Assembly (NCBI GenBank): GCA_017354415.1
Contig: JAFMQY010000002.1
Coordinates: 1 to 58,605, forward strand
Length of the DNA stretch: 58,605 nt
Direction: 5' to 3'
Source of the DNA: Nocardioides sp.
GTDB lineage: Bacteria > Actinomycetota > Actinomycetes > Propionibacteriales > Nocardioidaceae
Shown here: positions 46,529-56,290 of the stretch, piece after piece
Layout: each line of letters starts with the position of its first letter
Numbering within the stretch: position 1 is the first letter of the stretch
Made by a program: the position numbers and the translations under genes
The notes under the pieces: model-generated
The model's database searches: none
The model's input: the letters and a program-made list of their open reading frames with translations, nothing else
What the model was told of the DNA's origin: nothing

Positions 46529-48775
46529 ATGTCCGTGTCCGGCGCTGCCCATGACCGGTCGAACGCTCGGGGTCGCATCCGCAGGTGGCGCGTGCACGGG
46601 CTTGCGCTGGTGGCGGTCATCGCCGCTCTCGCCATGCGGCCGACGTCGCCGGCGGGCGCTGACACCGGTGATCCGGTCTCAGCGCCCGCATCCGCCGCCG
46701 TCCCGGACGTCCTCACCGGCGACACCTGGCTCCGCCACCACCGCGAGGACCTCATGCCCTACTGGGATCAGCCGGCCGCGCTCGGCGATCCGGTGGGGAA
46801 CTTCCCGTCCTTCCGCGACCGTAACGGTGACCTCATCCCGGCGAGTCCGGACACCCAGGACAGCTCGGACCCGAGAGCTCTCTCGACCCTGGCCCGACAG
46901 GTCTACGGCTACTCCCTGTCGTTCATGCTGACCGGTCAGGACCGGTACCTCACCTACGCCAAGGCCGGGCTCGACTGGATCGACGCACACGCCAAGGACC
47001 CGGTGTACGGCGGCTACTACGGCGACCTCAACGCGGACGGCAGCCCGGTGAATCCCCAGGGAAAAAAGGACCTGTTCGACCTGGCCTCCCTCGGGCTGGC
47101 GTACGGCATGTACTTCAACGTCACCCGGGACCCGGCCGTCGAGAACGAGCTGCTCGCCGTACGTGACCTGATCTTCGACAAGTACTACGACCCGGCCCAG
47201 CACCGGATGAAGGACTCCCTGACCTATGACCTGTCCACCGAGGTGGACACCGGGGGACCCGGAGAGAACATCACCGATCTCCTCATCCCCGCCACCGCGG
47301 TTTCACTGTCCAACTGGGCGCTGCTGAGCGACCCCGCCCGTCAGACGCAGTTCAAGAACGACCTGCGCGAGCTGGTCTCGATCCTCATCGCGAACCACAA
47401 GAACGACGGCGCCACGAACCCGAACAACCGGTTCTACTTCTGGGGACCCAGCGGCAGGTTCGGCAGTTTCTCCTCGCTGGAGACCGACTTCGGTCACAAC
47501 CTGCTGAGCTATGCGGTCATCTACGACGCCAACCACCTCTTCCCGGACCGTCCCTGGGACGGCCTGAGCGACGACCGCGCCCGGCTCCTCTCGCATGCGT
47601 GGGACGGCGCGGCGTCACGGTGGAACGAGCGCATCGTGCGGAGCTTCGCGACGGGCAACGTCGAGCCGGACAGCGGGTGGTGGATGCACGACGAGGGGGA
47701 CCAGCTGCTGGCCACGCTCGACCTGTCCGAAGGCTTCACGAACACCGCCCAGATCGACCAGCTCGCTCGGAGTGCCCAGACCTTCCTCGACATCTACGTC
47801 GACCGCGACCCGGCGTACCCGGCCCGCGAGACGTTCGCCCGGATCGACAACGTCGGCGACCAGACGGACCTGCGCAAGACCTTCGCCGGCAAGAACATGG
47901 ACCACAACTTCGAGCACGCGCTGATCATGTACCTGCACGGTCAGGCTCTCGAGGGGAAGCCCGCGACCCTCTACTACGCCTTCCCTGCCGACCAGGCACT
48001 CACGGCCGTCGCCGAGCCCTACTGGTTCAACTCGGCCGGCCAGACCCGCACCGTCACGCGTGATGTCAGCACCCTGGCCGGGCACAAGGTCGTCGAGGTC
48101 TCCTTCACCGGCATCGGCCAGGCAGCCGGCGAGCCCTACCCGGCGCCGAACGACACCACGGCACCGACGACGACCGTCACGAGGTCACCCGACGCGAACC
48201 AAGCCGGCTGGAACGACGGACCGGTCACCCTCGATCTGAATGCCACGGACGACCCCGGAGGCGTGGGCGTCAAGGAGGTCCACGTCCTGATGGACGACCA
48301 GGCCGGGCTCACCCCTGACCGCGCCGTCATCGAGCCCGGCGCCCATGCCACCGTCACCCTGAGCTCCGAGGGCGACTACGACGTCAGCTACTACGCAGTC
48401 GACCTGCTGGGCAACCGCGAGCCCGTGCAGACGACCCGCGTCCGCGTGGACCGCACCCCGCCGACCGTGTCCGGCCTTCCGGAGCAGCCGTGTGCGATCT
48501 GGCCGCCCAACGACCGCATGGTCACCATCGCCCACGTGGTCGGAGCGGACGCCCTGTCCGGACTTGCCGACCTGACGGTGGACGTGACCGCGGACGAGCC
48601 CGACGCGGGCGACGTCCTCGTCGACGGTGGCACGGTCCAGGTGCGCGCGTTCCGCGACGACGAAGGCGACGGCCGGGTCTACACCGTGACGGCCACCGCC
48701 ACCGACGCCGCGGGCAACGTCACCGTCGGACAGGGCACCTGCACCGTGCCGCACGACCAACGCGGAGGCCACTAG
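46529..48775 (+). CDS. Secreted AGE-like (alpha/alpha)6-barrel protein with Ig-like C-terminus
   Basis: Signal peptide; QVYGYSLSFMLTGQDRYLTYAKAGLDWIDAHAKDPVYGGYYGDLNADG; C-terminal TTTVTRSPDANQAGWNDGPVTLDLNATD. Confidence 0.8.
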   Translation: MSVSGAAHDRSNARGRIRRWRVHGLALVAVIAALAMRPTSPAGADTGDPVSAPASAAVPDVLTGDTWLRHHREDLMPYWDQPAALGDPVGNFPSFRDRNGDLIPASPDTQDSSDPRALSTLARQVYGYSLSFMLTGQDRYLTYAKAGLDWIDAHAKDPVYGGYYGDLNADGSPVNPQGKKDLFDLASLGLAYGMYFNVTRDPAVENELLAVRDLIFDKYYDPAQHRMKDSLTYDLSTEVDTGGPGENITDLLIPATAVSLSNWALLSDPARQTQFKNDLRELVSILIANHKNDGATNPNNRFYFWGPSGRFGSFSSLETDFGHNLLSYAVIYDANHLFPDRPWDGLSDDRARLLSHAWDGAASRWNERIVRSFATGNVEPDSGWWMHDEGDQLLATLDLSEGFTNTAQIDQLARSAQTFLDIYVDRDPAYPARETFARIDNVGDQTDLRKTFAGKNMDHNFEHALIMYLHGQALEGKPATLYYAFPADQALTAVAEPYWFNSAGQTRTVTRDVSTLAGHKVVEVSFTGIGQAAGEPYPAPNDTTAPTTTVTRSPDANQAGWNDGPVTLDLNATDDPGGVGVKEVHVLMDDQAGLTPDRAVIEPGAHATVTLSSEGDYDVSYYAVDLLGNREPVQTTRVRVDRTPPTVSGLPEQPCAIWPPNDRMVTIAHVVGADALSGLADLTVDVTADEPDAGDVLVDGGTVQVRAFRDDEGDGRVYTVTATATDAAGNVTVGQGTCTVPHDQRGGH

Positions 48776-48798
48776 CTAGTGGAGGGTGACCTCACACC

Positions 48799-49515
48799 CT
48801 AAACAGCGAGGCTCACAGCCGCCCGGGGCACCGAACTGACGGGAGCTTCCCCGAGGCGCACTCGCAGCCCCGGGATGCGGGACACCTTCGAGAGTCCCCA
48901 GCCGACGCAAACTCCGACGCTGACCACGGTGCAGGCAACCCCGAGACCACCGTGGACCGCGACCGTGGCATCGGGTGGGAGCCGCATGGCCCAGGCGCCC
49001 ACAGCTGCGCTCGCCAGGTGCACCACTCCGTAGATCAGGGTCAGGTCCCTGAAGAGGTGCCTCACCCGCGGGTTCGCCGTCACCGACGCGGGAAGATGGA
49101 CGAAGTCGTGGGCGAGTCGCATCGTCAACGGACGCGTCCCGAATGCCGCAACGACGAACATCCCGCCCGTCAGCACTGACAAGATGATCGGCTGCCACAG
49201 GTAGACCACGACCGAGGTCACCGCAAGCGACGAGACGGTGCGCGCCGCGAACAACGCGAACGCCATCCACACCGTCGCGGGAACCCGGGCGCCGCGTAAC
49301 CAGCGCGCGAAGATGCACGACGACCGCCACGCGAGCACCGCGAGAAGTCCGATCATGTCGTGCCTGGCCCGCACGAAGGGGAACAGGAGGATCGCCGGGA
49401 CGACGACCGTCTCGGCCACCAGCCACAGCCCGTGCAGGAGGGTCGGCGCCAGGCGCCCGAGGTGAATGGTCGTGTCCGCGCTCGTATCAGCGTCGGCGGT
49501 GGTCGAGGTCGGCAT
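48799..49515 (-). CDS. Integral membrane hypothetical protein (VC0807-like)
   Basis: Several hydrophobic helices; ORF 238 aa. Confidence 0.7.
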   Translation of the reverse strand: MPTSTTADADTSADTTIHLGRLAPTLLHGLWLVAETVVVPAILLFPFVRARHDMIGLLAVLAWRSSCIFARWLRGARVPATVWMAFALFAARTVSSLAVTSVVVYLWQPIILSVLTGGMFVVAAFGTRPLTMRLAHDFVHLPASVTANPRVRHLFRDLTLIYGVVHLASAAVGAWAMRLPPDATVAVHGGLGVACTVVSVGVCVGWGLSKVSRIPGLRVRLGEAPVSSVPRAAVSLAV

Positions 49516-49645
49516 GAAGTGTGTGTCGTCGCGTTCGTGGTCTCGATGACCGACGAACGCTGCGCTTCAGGCCCGACGGCGCTCGAACAGTACGTCATGA
49601 ATGGCCCGCGCGAGAAAAGAACGCGGAATCTGGGCTACGGGAGGA

Positions 49646-50425
49646 TCAGCCGGTCGCGCTGCCCGCGAGGTCGGCGGCCGCCAGTGCCACCTCGGAGGCG
49701 ATCCGGCCGGGGACATCGTCGTCGGCGACGGCCACGACCACCGCCCACGCCGGGTCCGTACGGGTAGGGCGCGGCACCAGGGCGGCGGTGCACGAGACGC
49801 CGTCGCGGAACTCTCCGTGCTCACTCACCAGCGCACGGTCGGGGATCGACCCCAGCTCCGCCTCGAGCTGCTCGACGTCGGTACGGGTGCGGGAGGTGAA
49901 CGGACGCAGCTCGTGGGTCTCCAGGAACCGATGTCGCTGACGGGGGGTCATCGCGACCAGCAGCGCCTTGCCGAGGGCGGTCGCGTGCGCGGAGACGTCC
50001 AGGCCGACCTCGAAGTCCTCCAGGTACGGCGACCCCGCGGCCTCGGCGACCTCCACCACCGTGACCCGCTCGTCCTGGAGCAGGCCGAGGTAGGAGCTCA
50101 GCCCGACCCGTTCCGAGAGCTGTCGCAGCACCACGGCCGCGTCCGGCGGGCGATCCAGCGACGTGACGAGGTCGCGGAACCTGCGGGCGACCGACTCGCC
50201 GATCACGTAGGTCCCGTTGGGGAGCCGCGCCAGGTAGCCCTCATAGGCGAGCGTGCGCACGAGGTGATAGCTCGTGGAGATGTTCAGCTCGCACTTGCGG
50301 GCGATGGCCTTGACGGGAAGACCCGGTTCGCGGCCGACTGCCTCCAGAACTCGGACTGCGCGGCCGACACTCTGCACGAAGTCGTCCGGTCGGTTGTCAT
50401 CCCGGACCCGGTCATCAGGCTCCAT
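49646..50425 (-). CDS. IclR family transcriptional regulator
   Basis: FVQSVGRAVRVLEAVGREPGLPVKAIARKCELNISTSYHLVRTLAYEGYL; IclR effector domain. Confidence 0.92.
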   Translation of the reverse strand: MEPDDRVRDDNRPDDFVQSVGRAVRVLEAVGREPGLPVKAIARKCELNISTSYHLVRTLAYEGYLARLPNGTYVIGESVARRFRDLVTSLDRPPDAAVVLRQLSERVGLSSYLGLLQDERVTVVEVAEAAGSPYLEDFEVGLDVSAHATALGKALLVAMTPRQRHRFLETHELRPFTSRTRTDVEQLEAELGSIPDRALVSEHGEFRDGVSCTAALVPRPTRTDPAWAVVVAVADDDVPGRIASEVALAAADLAGSATG

Positions 50426-50556
50426 CGCACACCTCACCACAGCCATCGCCCCCTCGGCTGTGGACCCATCGTAGGCAGCCGCCTCGGGGCCCACCGTTTC
50501 GTGATGTGAAATCCGAGGGGCTGTCAGGGCCACGGGAGCGGCGCGAAACTGGCGGC

Positions 50557-50961
50557 GTGATCGACCCGTCGGTGCGCGCTGTCCTGGGCGACGTCTACGA
50601 CCCGTGCTGCCGCGACAAGGGGATCTCCGTCGTCGACATGGGTCTGGTGCTCAGCGCGGAGATCGACGGGAGATCCGCACGGGTCGAGCTGATCCTCACC
50701 TCGGGGTGGTGCCCGTTCGCCACGAGCGTGCTGGGCGACGTCGAGTCGGCGGTGTGCTCGCTCCCGGACGTGGACACGGCGACGGTCGAGCTCGTATGGC
50801 ACGAGCCGTGGTCGCCCGAGCGGCTCTCCGACAGCGCCAAGGCCAAGCTGCGCTTCCTCCCTGACCCGGTGACCGTCGGCGACCCTACGTCGTACGTGGC
50901 CGCGAGCCGGGCCCGGCCACACTCCCCAGCCCTCTCTTCGAAGGACAGTCATGATCGGTGA
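50557..50961 (+). CDS. DUF59/MIP18-type metal-sulfur cluster assembly protein
   Basis: VLGDVYDPCCRDKGISVVDMGLVLSAEIDG...LILTSGWCPFATSVLGDVE. Confidence 0.85.
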   Translation: MIDPSVRAVLGDVYDPCCRDKGISVVDMGLVLSAEIDGRSARVELILTSGWCPFATSVLGDVESAVCSLPDVDTATVELVWHEPWSPERLSDSAKAKLRFLPDPVTVGDPTSYVAASRARPHSPALSSKDSHDR

Positions 50962-51949
50962 CGCATTCGTGTTCGACGGTGTCGCACACCCCTTCAACTT
51001 CGAGGCCGACAACGCCCGCGGACCGGCCGGCCAGATGTTCTCCAACCATCTGTACGCGTTCCACACGGTGCTGACGCCTCCGGGGCTGCCGTTGATGTCC
51101 GCAGAGGAGTTCTTGCACAAGTGGAGCGTCGAAGAGATCCACGAGATGGTCTATGGGAACTCCGACACCGACATGCTGGTCGCGATGCCGCTCCCCTTGA
51201 CCGACATGTACAAGGACGGACTGTCTCCGTGGACGGAGTGCGCCAAGCTCGCGCAGCTCGACCCCGAACGCACCGTCATGTGGGGCACCGTCAACCCCTT
51301 GGAAGGCAAGGCGGCGCTCGACGACCTGACCCGTCAGGTCGAGGAGTACGGCGCGAAGGCGTTCAAGTTCTACAACGTGCGCTACGAGGACGGTGGTCAG
51401 GTGCCGTGGCGGATGGACGACCCGAAGGTCGCCTTCCCCATCTTCGAGCGGATGCAGGAGCTGGGGGTGAACCTCGTGGGCGTGCACAAAGGGGTCCCGC
51501 TCGGGCCGCAGATGATCGAGCACACCCAGACCTGGGACATGGACGGCGCGGCCGGCGCCTTCCCGGACATCAACTTCGTGATCTACCACGTCGGCCTGCC
51601 TTTCATCGACGAGACCTGCTGGCAGCTGATCCGCTACCCGAACCTGTATGCCTCACTGGCGGCGACCATCAACTTCGTGGTCCGCTCACCCCGGCTGTTC
51701 GCGGAGCTGCTCGGCAAGCTGCTCTTCTGGTGCGGCGAGGACAAGATCGTCTACGGCAGCGAGGCGCCGATCTGGCAGCCGCAGTGGGCACTCGAGGCGT
51801 TCTGGAACTTCGAGATCCCCCAGGACCTCGTCGACGGCTACGGCTACCCGCCGCTGACCGAGCAGGCCAAGCGCAAGATCCTCGGCGAGAACCTCTTGCG
51901 CCTACACGGAATGGACGTCGAGGAGACCAGGGCGCGGCTCGCCGGCTGA
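50951..51949 (+). CDS. Amidohydrolase family (Amidohydro_2) protein
   Basis: VFDGVAHPFNFEADNARG...AKAFKFYNVRY...LVGVHKGVPLGP...FVIYHVGLPF...IVYGSEAPIW. Confidence 0.9.
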   Translation: MIGDAFVFDGVAHPFNFEADNARGPAGQMFSNHLYAFHTVLTPPGLPLMSAEEFLHKWSVEEIHEMVYGNSDTDMLVAMPLPLTDMYKDGLSPWTECAKLAQLDPERTVMWGTVNPLEGKAALDDLTRQVEEYGAKAFKFYNVRYEDGGQVPWRMDDPKVAFPIFERMQELGVNLVGVHKGVPLGPQMIEHTQTWDMDGAAGAFPDINFVIYHVGLPFIDETCWQLIRYPNLYASLAATINFVVRSPRLFAELLGKLLFWCGEDKIVYGSEAPIWQPQWALEAFWNFEIPQDLVDGYGYPPLTEQAKRKILGENLLRLHGMDVEETRARLAG

Positions 51950-51990
51950 CTCGTCCGTCGGCTCGGCGACGAGCGGGGTGATCTGAATGG

Positions 51991-52407
51991 TCATCGGACG
52001 AGCTCCGCGAGCAGGTTCTCGACCCGGTGACGGATCTCGTCGCGGATCGGACGGACCACCTCGATGGCCTGGCCGGCGGGGTCGTCGAGGACCCAGTCCT
52101 CGTAGCGTTTGCCCGGGAAGTAGGGACATTCGTCGCCGCAGCCCATGGTGACGACGACGTCCGCCTCGTGGACCGCAGTGTCGCTCAGCAGCTTCGGGGC
52201 TTCGCTGGCGATGTCGATGCCCTCCTCGGCCATCGCCGCGACGGCGACCGGGTTGACCTGGTCCGCGGGTTGCGAGCCCGCCGAGAGCACCTGGACCCGG
52301 TCGCCGGCGAGGTGCTGGAGGTATCCCGCGGCCATCTGCGAGCGGCCGGCGTTGTGCACGCAGACGAACAGCACGGTCGGTGTGGCGTGGTCGGGCTGAC
52401 GGGTCAC
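51991..52407 (-). CDS. arsC: Arsenate reductase, LMW-PTP type
   Basis: VLFVCVHNAGRSQMAAGYL P-loop; VTMGCGDECPYFPGKRYEDWVLDDPAG. Confidence 0.93.
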   Translation of the reverse strand: MTRQPDHATPTVLFVCVHNAGRSQMAAGYLQHLAGDRVQVLSAGSQPADQVNPVAVAAMAEEGIDIASEAPKLLSDTAVHEADVVVTMGCGDECPYFPGKRYEDWVLDDPAGQAIEVVRPIRDEIRHRVENLLAELVR

Positions 52408-53093
52408 GGCGTCTCCTCGGAGACCGGCTGACGGGCGGGCGCCGACCGGAGCAGCAGGACGGCGCCGGCTCCCAGTGCACCGCCCACGAGCTGCATGAGG
52501 ACGAACGGCGGAACCGAGGAGGGCGCGATCCCGGCGAAGGTGTCGGACAGCATACGGCCGATCGTCACTGCCGGGTTCGCGAAGCTCGTGGAGCTGGTGA
52601 ACCAGTACGCCGCGGCGATGTAGCCCCCGACGGCGAACGCCACCGTTTCGATCCTCGGGGATCGGAGCGCCCCGAAGACGACGACCACGAGGCCCAAGGT
52701 CGCCACCACCTCGCCCAGGAGGTGCCCGCCGGTGGCCCGGTCGTGGCCGGAGATCGACACCGCATCCAGGTCGAACATCAGGTTCGCGACGATCGCGCCC
52801 ACGATGCCGCCGGCCACCTGCGCGGCGATCGACCACGCCGCATGACGGGTTGTGATCCGGCCCAGGGCTCGCTCGACCAGCGTGACGACCGGGTTGAACG
52901 ACGCCGAGACCGGTTGCAGGGCGAGGATCAGCGCGACCAGGACCGCGCCGGTCGCCAGGCTGTTCTCGAGCAGCTGCACGCCGGTGTCGTGCGGCGACAA
53001 CCGCTGCGCTGCGATCCCCGAGCCGATCACCGTGGCCACGAGGAACGCGGTGCCGAGGAGCTCGGCCGCGGTGCGTTGGACCAAGGTCGGCAT
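52404..53093 (-). CDS. MIP family aquaporin/aquaglyceroporin in ars operon
   Basis: Two NPA-type motifs (SFNPVVTL, FANPAVTIGRM); overlaps arsC and arsR. Confidence 0.92.
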   Translation of the reverse strand: MPTLVQRTAAELLGTAFLVATVIGSGIAAQRLSPHDTGVQLLENSLATGAVLVALILALQPVSASFNPVVTLVERALGRITTRHAAWSIAAQVAGGIVGAIVANLMFDLDAVSISGHDRATGGHLLGEVVATLGLVVVVFGALRSPRIETVAFAVGGYIAAAYWFTSSTSFANPAVTIGRMLSDTFAGIAPSSVPPFVLMQLVGGALGAGAVLLLRSAPARQPVSEETP

Positions 53094-53452
53094 CAGACGC
53101 TCACGCCGCCGAGCAGCGTGGCCAGGTCGCTCAACGCGCCGGCGTCGATCCGGTAGTACACCCACACGCCCCGCTTCTCACGATCCAGCAGTCCCGCCTC
53201 GTGCAGCAGCTTGAGGTGGTGGCTGATGGTCGGCTGCGACAGTGCGAAGGCGTCGTTCAGGTCGCACACACAGGCCTCCCCGTCGGCGTGCGACGCGACC
53301 AGGGACAACAGCCGTAGCCGAACCGGATCGGCGATCGCCTTGAGCAACGGCGCGATGCGCTCGGCGGACTCCGCGGACAGTGGCTCCCGGGTGACCGGGG
53401 AGCAGCAGGCCACCGCCTGGACCGGGGTCAGCTCGAGCAAGGACTTCGACAT
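53093..53452 (-). CDS. arsR: ArsR family metalloregulator
   Basis: LLKAIADPVRLRLLSLVASHADGEACVCDLNDAFALSQPTISHHLKLLHEAGLLDREKRGVWVYYRI. Confidence 0.95.
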   Translation of the reverse strand: MSKSLLELTPVQAVACCSPVTREPLSAESAERIAPLLKAIADPVRLRLLSLVASHADGEACVCDLNDAFALSQPTISHHLKLLHEAGLLDREKRGVWVYYRIDAGALSDLATLLGGVSV

Positions 53453-53474
53453 GTGTCTATGTTGACAGACGTCG

Positions 53475-53606
53475 ATGTCTCGTGCCAGTGTCCGGTGGTC
53501 GATCAACCATCTCGGGGTCGAGGTGGCCGACACCGACGCCGTCGACGCCGAGCAGACCCGGCTCGCCGAAGCCGGCTTCGCCTCGATCGACGAGAGGGGC
53601 AGCTCC
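53475..53606 (+). pseudogene. Truncated ArsI/CadI-like glyoxalase-fold remnant
   Basis: MSRASVRWSINHLGVEVADTDAVDAEQTRLAEAGFASIDERG resembles the middle of ArsI/CadI (LNHLGVEV..TDEV..AQ.RL...GL) with the first domain half deleted. Confidence 0.7.
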
Positions 53607-53756
53607 CCAGGTCGCGGACTGCTGCTGAGCCGCGCGGAGCAGGACGACGCGCCCGGCGTCGTAGGCCCTCGGGAAAGGGAGCAACGGCGCCACCACGGCG
53701 TTGTTCTTCGTATACGGTTGACGCGCAGGTGCTGGCGTACCGAGGGAGGTACTGGG

Positions 53757-54485
53757 GTGAGCTCTCCTGACGGTCCGACCTGGGAACCGGATCTCGTGGA
53801 CCCGATGCGCGCCTCGATCGGGGATCGCCACCTGAGCCTGCGCGACCAGGTGCTCGCAGAGCTCCGTCGCCGGATCATCGACGCGGAGTACCGGCCGGGC
53901 GAACGCCTCACGGAGGATCGGCTCGCCGAGGACTTCGGGGTCTCCCGCAACCCGGTCCGGGAGGCGCTGCGGGTGGTCGAGGCAGAGGGCTTCGTCGTCC
54001 TGCAACCGCGTCGGGGGGCGGTGGTGGCCGATCCGGATGAGCGCTTGATGCGTGACATGTTCGCCGCGCGGGCGGTGCTGGAGCCGTTGGCGGCTCGGAT
54101 CGCGGCCGAGCGGGCCAGTGAGGAGCAGCTGCACGGGCTTCGCCGCCTGTTGGACCGCGCCCGTGAGGCCACGGAAGCAGACGACCTCGCGACAGTCGCC
54201 GAGCTCAACACCGAGCTGCACGGCGCGGTGGCGCAGATGTCGGGCAACCGGTGGCTCGTGCAGTTCTCGACCTCGATGTACCGCCACGTCCACTGGGTCT
54301 TCCGCCTCGGCGCGTCCGCGCGCGCCGTGCACTCGTGGCAGGAGCACGTCCGGCTGGTCGAGGCCCTCGAGTCGCGGGATCCCGACGCCGCGGAGCGGGC
54401 CGCCGCCGACCACGTGCATGCCGCCGAGACCGCAGCGATCGACCGCGGCAGCACCGGGAACGAGTCGCTACCGGCTGGGGTCTGA
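53757..54485 (+). CDS. GntR/FadR-type (FCD) transcriptional regulator
   Basis: LRDQVLAELRRRIIDAEYRPGERLTEDRLAEDFGVSRNPVREALRVVEAEGFV; GTG 53757 preceded by gagggaggt. Confidence 0.92.
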   Translation: MSSPDGPTWEPDLVDPMRASIGDRHLSLRDQVLAELRRRIIDAEYRPGERLTEDRLAEDFGVSRNPVREALRVVEAEGFVVLQPRRGAVVADPDERLMRDMFAARAVLEPLAARIAAERASEEQLHGLRRLLDRAREATEADDLATVAELNTELHGAVAQMSGNRWLVQFSTSMYRHVHWVFRLGASARAVHSWQEHVRLVEALESRDPDAAERAAADHVHAAETAAIDRGSTGNESLPAGV

Positions 54486-54505
54486 GCTCCGGCGCTTCAC
54501 GCGGC

Positions 54506-56290
54506 TCAGCGTCCCGCGGCGTACCCCTGGGATCCGCGCGGATTGGCCGCGGCCGACAGCAGTCCGGTGCCGGGGTCGCGGGCCACGGCACACAGCCGGC
54601 CCAGGGACCACGAGCCACTTCGGGTGACCCGATGGCCGAGCACCGCCAACCCGTCGAGGACGACGTCGCCGAGGCGGTCCTCGGCGACGAGCTCGCCGGG
54701 GATCATCTCGCGCGGGTAGAACGAGCTGGGGAAGGACGTCGTATGGAACGACGGCGCGTCGATCGCCGCCTGGAGGTCCTGTCCTCCGACGAGATGGCGC
54801 AGCAGGAACGGCAGCTGCCACTGGTCCTGCTGGTCGCCGCCGGGGGTGCCGCAGGCCAGCACCGGACGGCCGTCTCGCAGCACCAGCGTCGGCGACAAAG
54901 TCGTCCGGGGACGGCGTCCCGGAGCGAGAGACGAAGGGAGCCCCTCGTCCAGCCAGAACATCTGCATCCGGCTGCCCAGGCAGAACCCGAGCTCGGGCAC
55001 CGTCGGCGAGCTCTGCAGCCATCCGCCGCTCGGGGTCGCCGAGATCATGTTGCCCCAGCGGTCGACGACGTCGATGTGGCAGGTGTCGCCTCGCGTCTCG
55101 CCGCTCCGCGCCACCGTCGGTTCGCCCAGGCCTGCGCCCGTCGGGACGCCGGACGTGCGGCGTAGATGGCCGGGCAGCCGAGGGGCCAGTCCACCGGCTG
55201 CGCCGGGACGCAGCTCCGGTGAGGCCTGATCGCCGACCAGGTGTCGCCGCTCGGCGACGTACGACGGCTCGAGCAGCTGGTCGAGGGTGACCGGGCTGTC
55301 CTCGCCGTACCACGCCTCGCGATCGGCGAAGGCCAGCTTGAGCACCTCGGTGATCGTGTGCACGCCCTCGACCGTCGACGGGTCGAGCGCCTCCGCCGGC
55401 ATCCCGTCGAGGATCGCCAACGACTGGAGCAGGACCGGGCCCTGGCCCCAGGTCCCGGTCTTCGCGACGTCGACGTCGCGGAAGCGGTGGACCGCCGCGG
55501 GCTCGTACGACGCCTGCCACGCGGCCATGTCCGCGGCTGTCACGAGCCCGGGATGGTCGGCGCCGCTGGAGTCGCGGTACGGCAGCCGCTGGAAGGCGTC
55601 GACCGCCTCGGCCACGAATCCCTCGCGCCATGCCCGGCGGGCGGCGGCGAACTGGGCTTCCCGATCCGATCCTGCGGCCTCGCCCGCCTCGACCAGGCGG
55701 GCAAGCACCTCGGCGTACGCCGGGTTGACCACGAGCTCCCACGGTCGGGGCGCTCGTCCGTGCGGCAGCCACTGAGCCGCCGATGTCGGCCAGTGGTCAC
55801 GGAACGTCGGCTCCATGGCCGCAACCAGCGCCGCGGCCCGGGGCAGGATCGGGTGGCCGGATCGGGCGTACCCGTGGGCGTAGGACAGGACGTCGCGGAG
55901 GTGACGGGTGCCGTGGTCGGCGGCCAGCATCAGCCAGGCGTCGACGGCTCCGGGTACGGCGGCCGCCAGCGGGCCGGCGCCCGGGACCAGGTGGAGCCCG
56001 AGATCGAGGTAGTGCTCGCGCGTCGCCCCCGCCGGCGCCGGACCCTGACCGCAGAGGACGGTCGGCGTGGGGTCGTCGGCAGTCGCGAACACGGCGGGCA
56101 CCTCGCCACCGGGGCCGTTCAGATGGGGCTCGACCACATGCAGCACGAAGGCGCCGGCGACGGCGGCGTCGAACGCGTTGCCGCCCGCCTCCAGCTCCGC
56201 CATGGCCGACTGCGACGCGAGCCAGTGCGTCGACGACGTCATGCCGAACGTGCCGCGGAGTGTGGGGCGCGTGGTGAAGTCCTCGCTCAC
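54506..56290 (-). CDS. Gamma-glutamyltransferase family protein
   Basis: FGMTSSTHWLASQSAMAELEAGGNAFDAAVAGAFVLHVVEPHLNGPGG; GDTCHIDVVDRWGNMISATPSGG with catalytic-type Thr. Confidence 0.93.
   Translation of the reverse strand: MSEDFTTRPTLRGTFGMTSSTHWLASQSAMAELEAGGNAFDAAVAGAFVLHVVEPHLNGPGGEVPAVFATADDPTPTVLCGQGPAPAGATREHYLDLGLHLVPGAGPLAAAVPGAVDAWLMLAADHGTRHLRDVLSYAHGYARSGHPILPRAAALVAAMEPTFRDHWPTSAAQWLPHGRAPRPWELVVNPAYAEVLARLVEAGEAAGSDREAQFAAARRAWREGFVAEAVDAFQRLPYRDSSGADHPGLVTAADMAAWQASYEPAAVHRFRDVDVAKTGTWGQGPVLLQSLAILDGMPAEALDPSTVEGVHTITEVLKLAFADREAWYGEDSPVTLDQLLEPSYVAERRHLVGDQASPELRPGAAGGLAPRLPGHLRRTSGVPTGAGLGEPTVARSGETRGDTCHIDVVDRWGNMISATPSGGWLQSSPTVPELGFCLGSRMQMFWLDEGLPSSLAPGRRPRTTLSPTLVLRDGRPVLACGTPGGDQQDQWQLPFLLRHLVGGQDLQAAIDAPSFHTTSFPSSFYPREMIPGELVAEDRLGDVVLDGLAVLGHRVTRSGSWSLGRLCAVARDPGTGLLSAAANPRGSQGYAAGR

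Noticed and set aside
48769-48782. ccactagctagtgg perfect palindrome at the end of the AGE-like gene
   Set aside because: Overlaps the stop codon, short, no supporting context; probably chance or minor terminator component.
53475-54485. Single 336-aa ArsI-GntR fusion protein
   Set aside because: Low-complexity junction and a good RBS plus GTG at 53757 suggest the regulator starts internally; the upstream part is a gene remnant.
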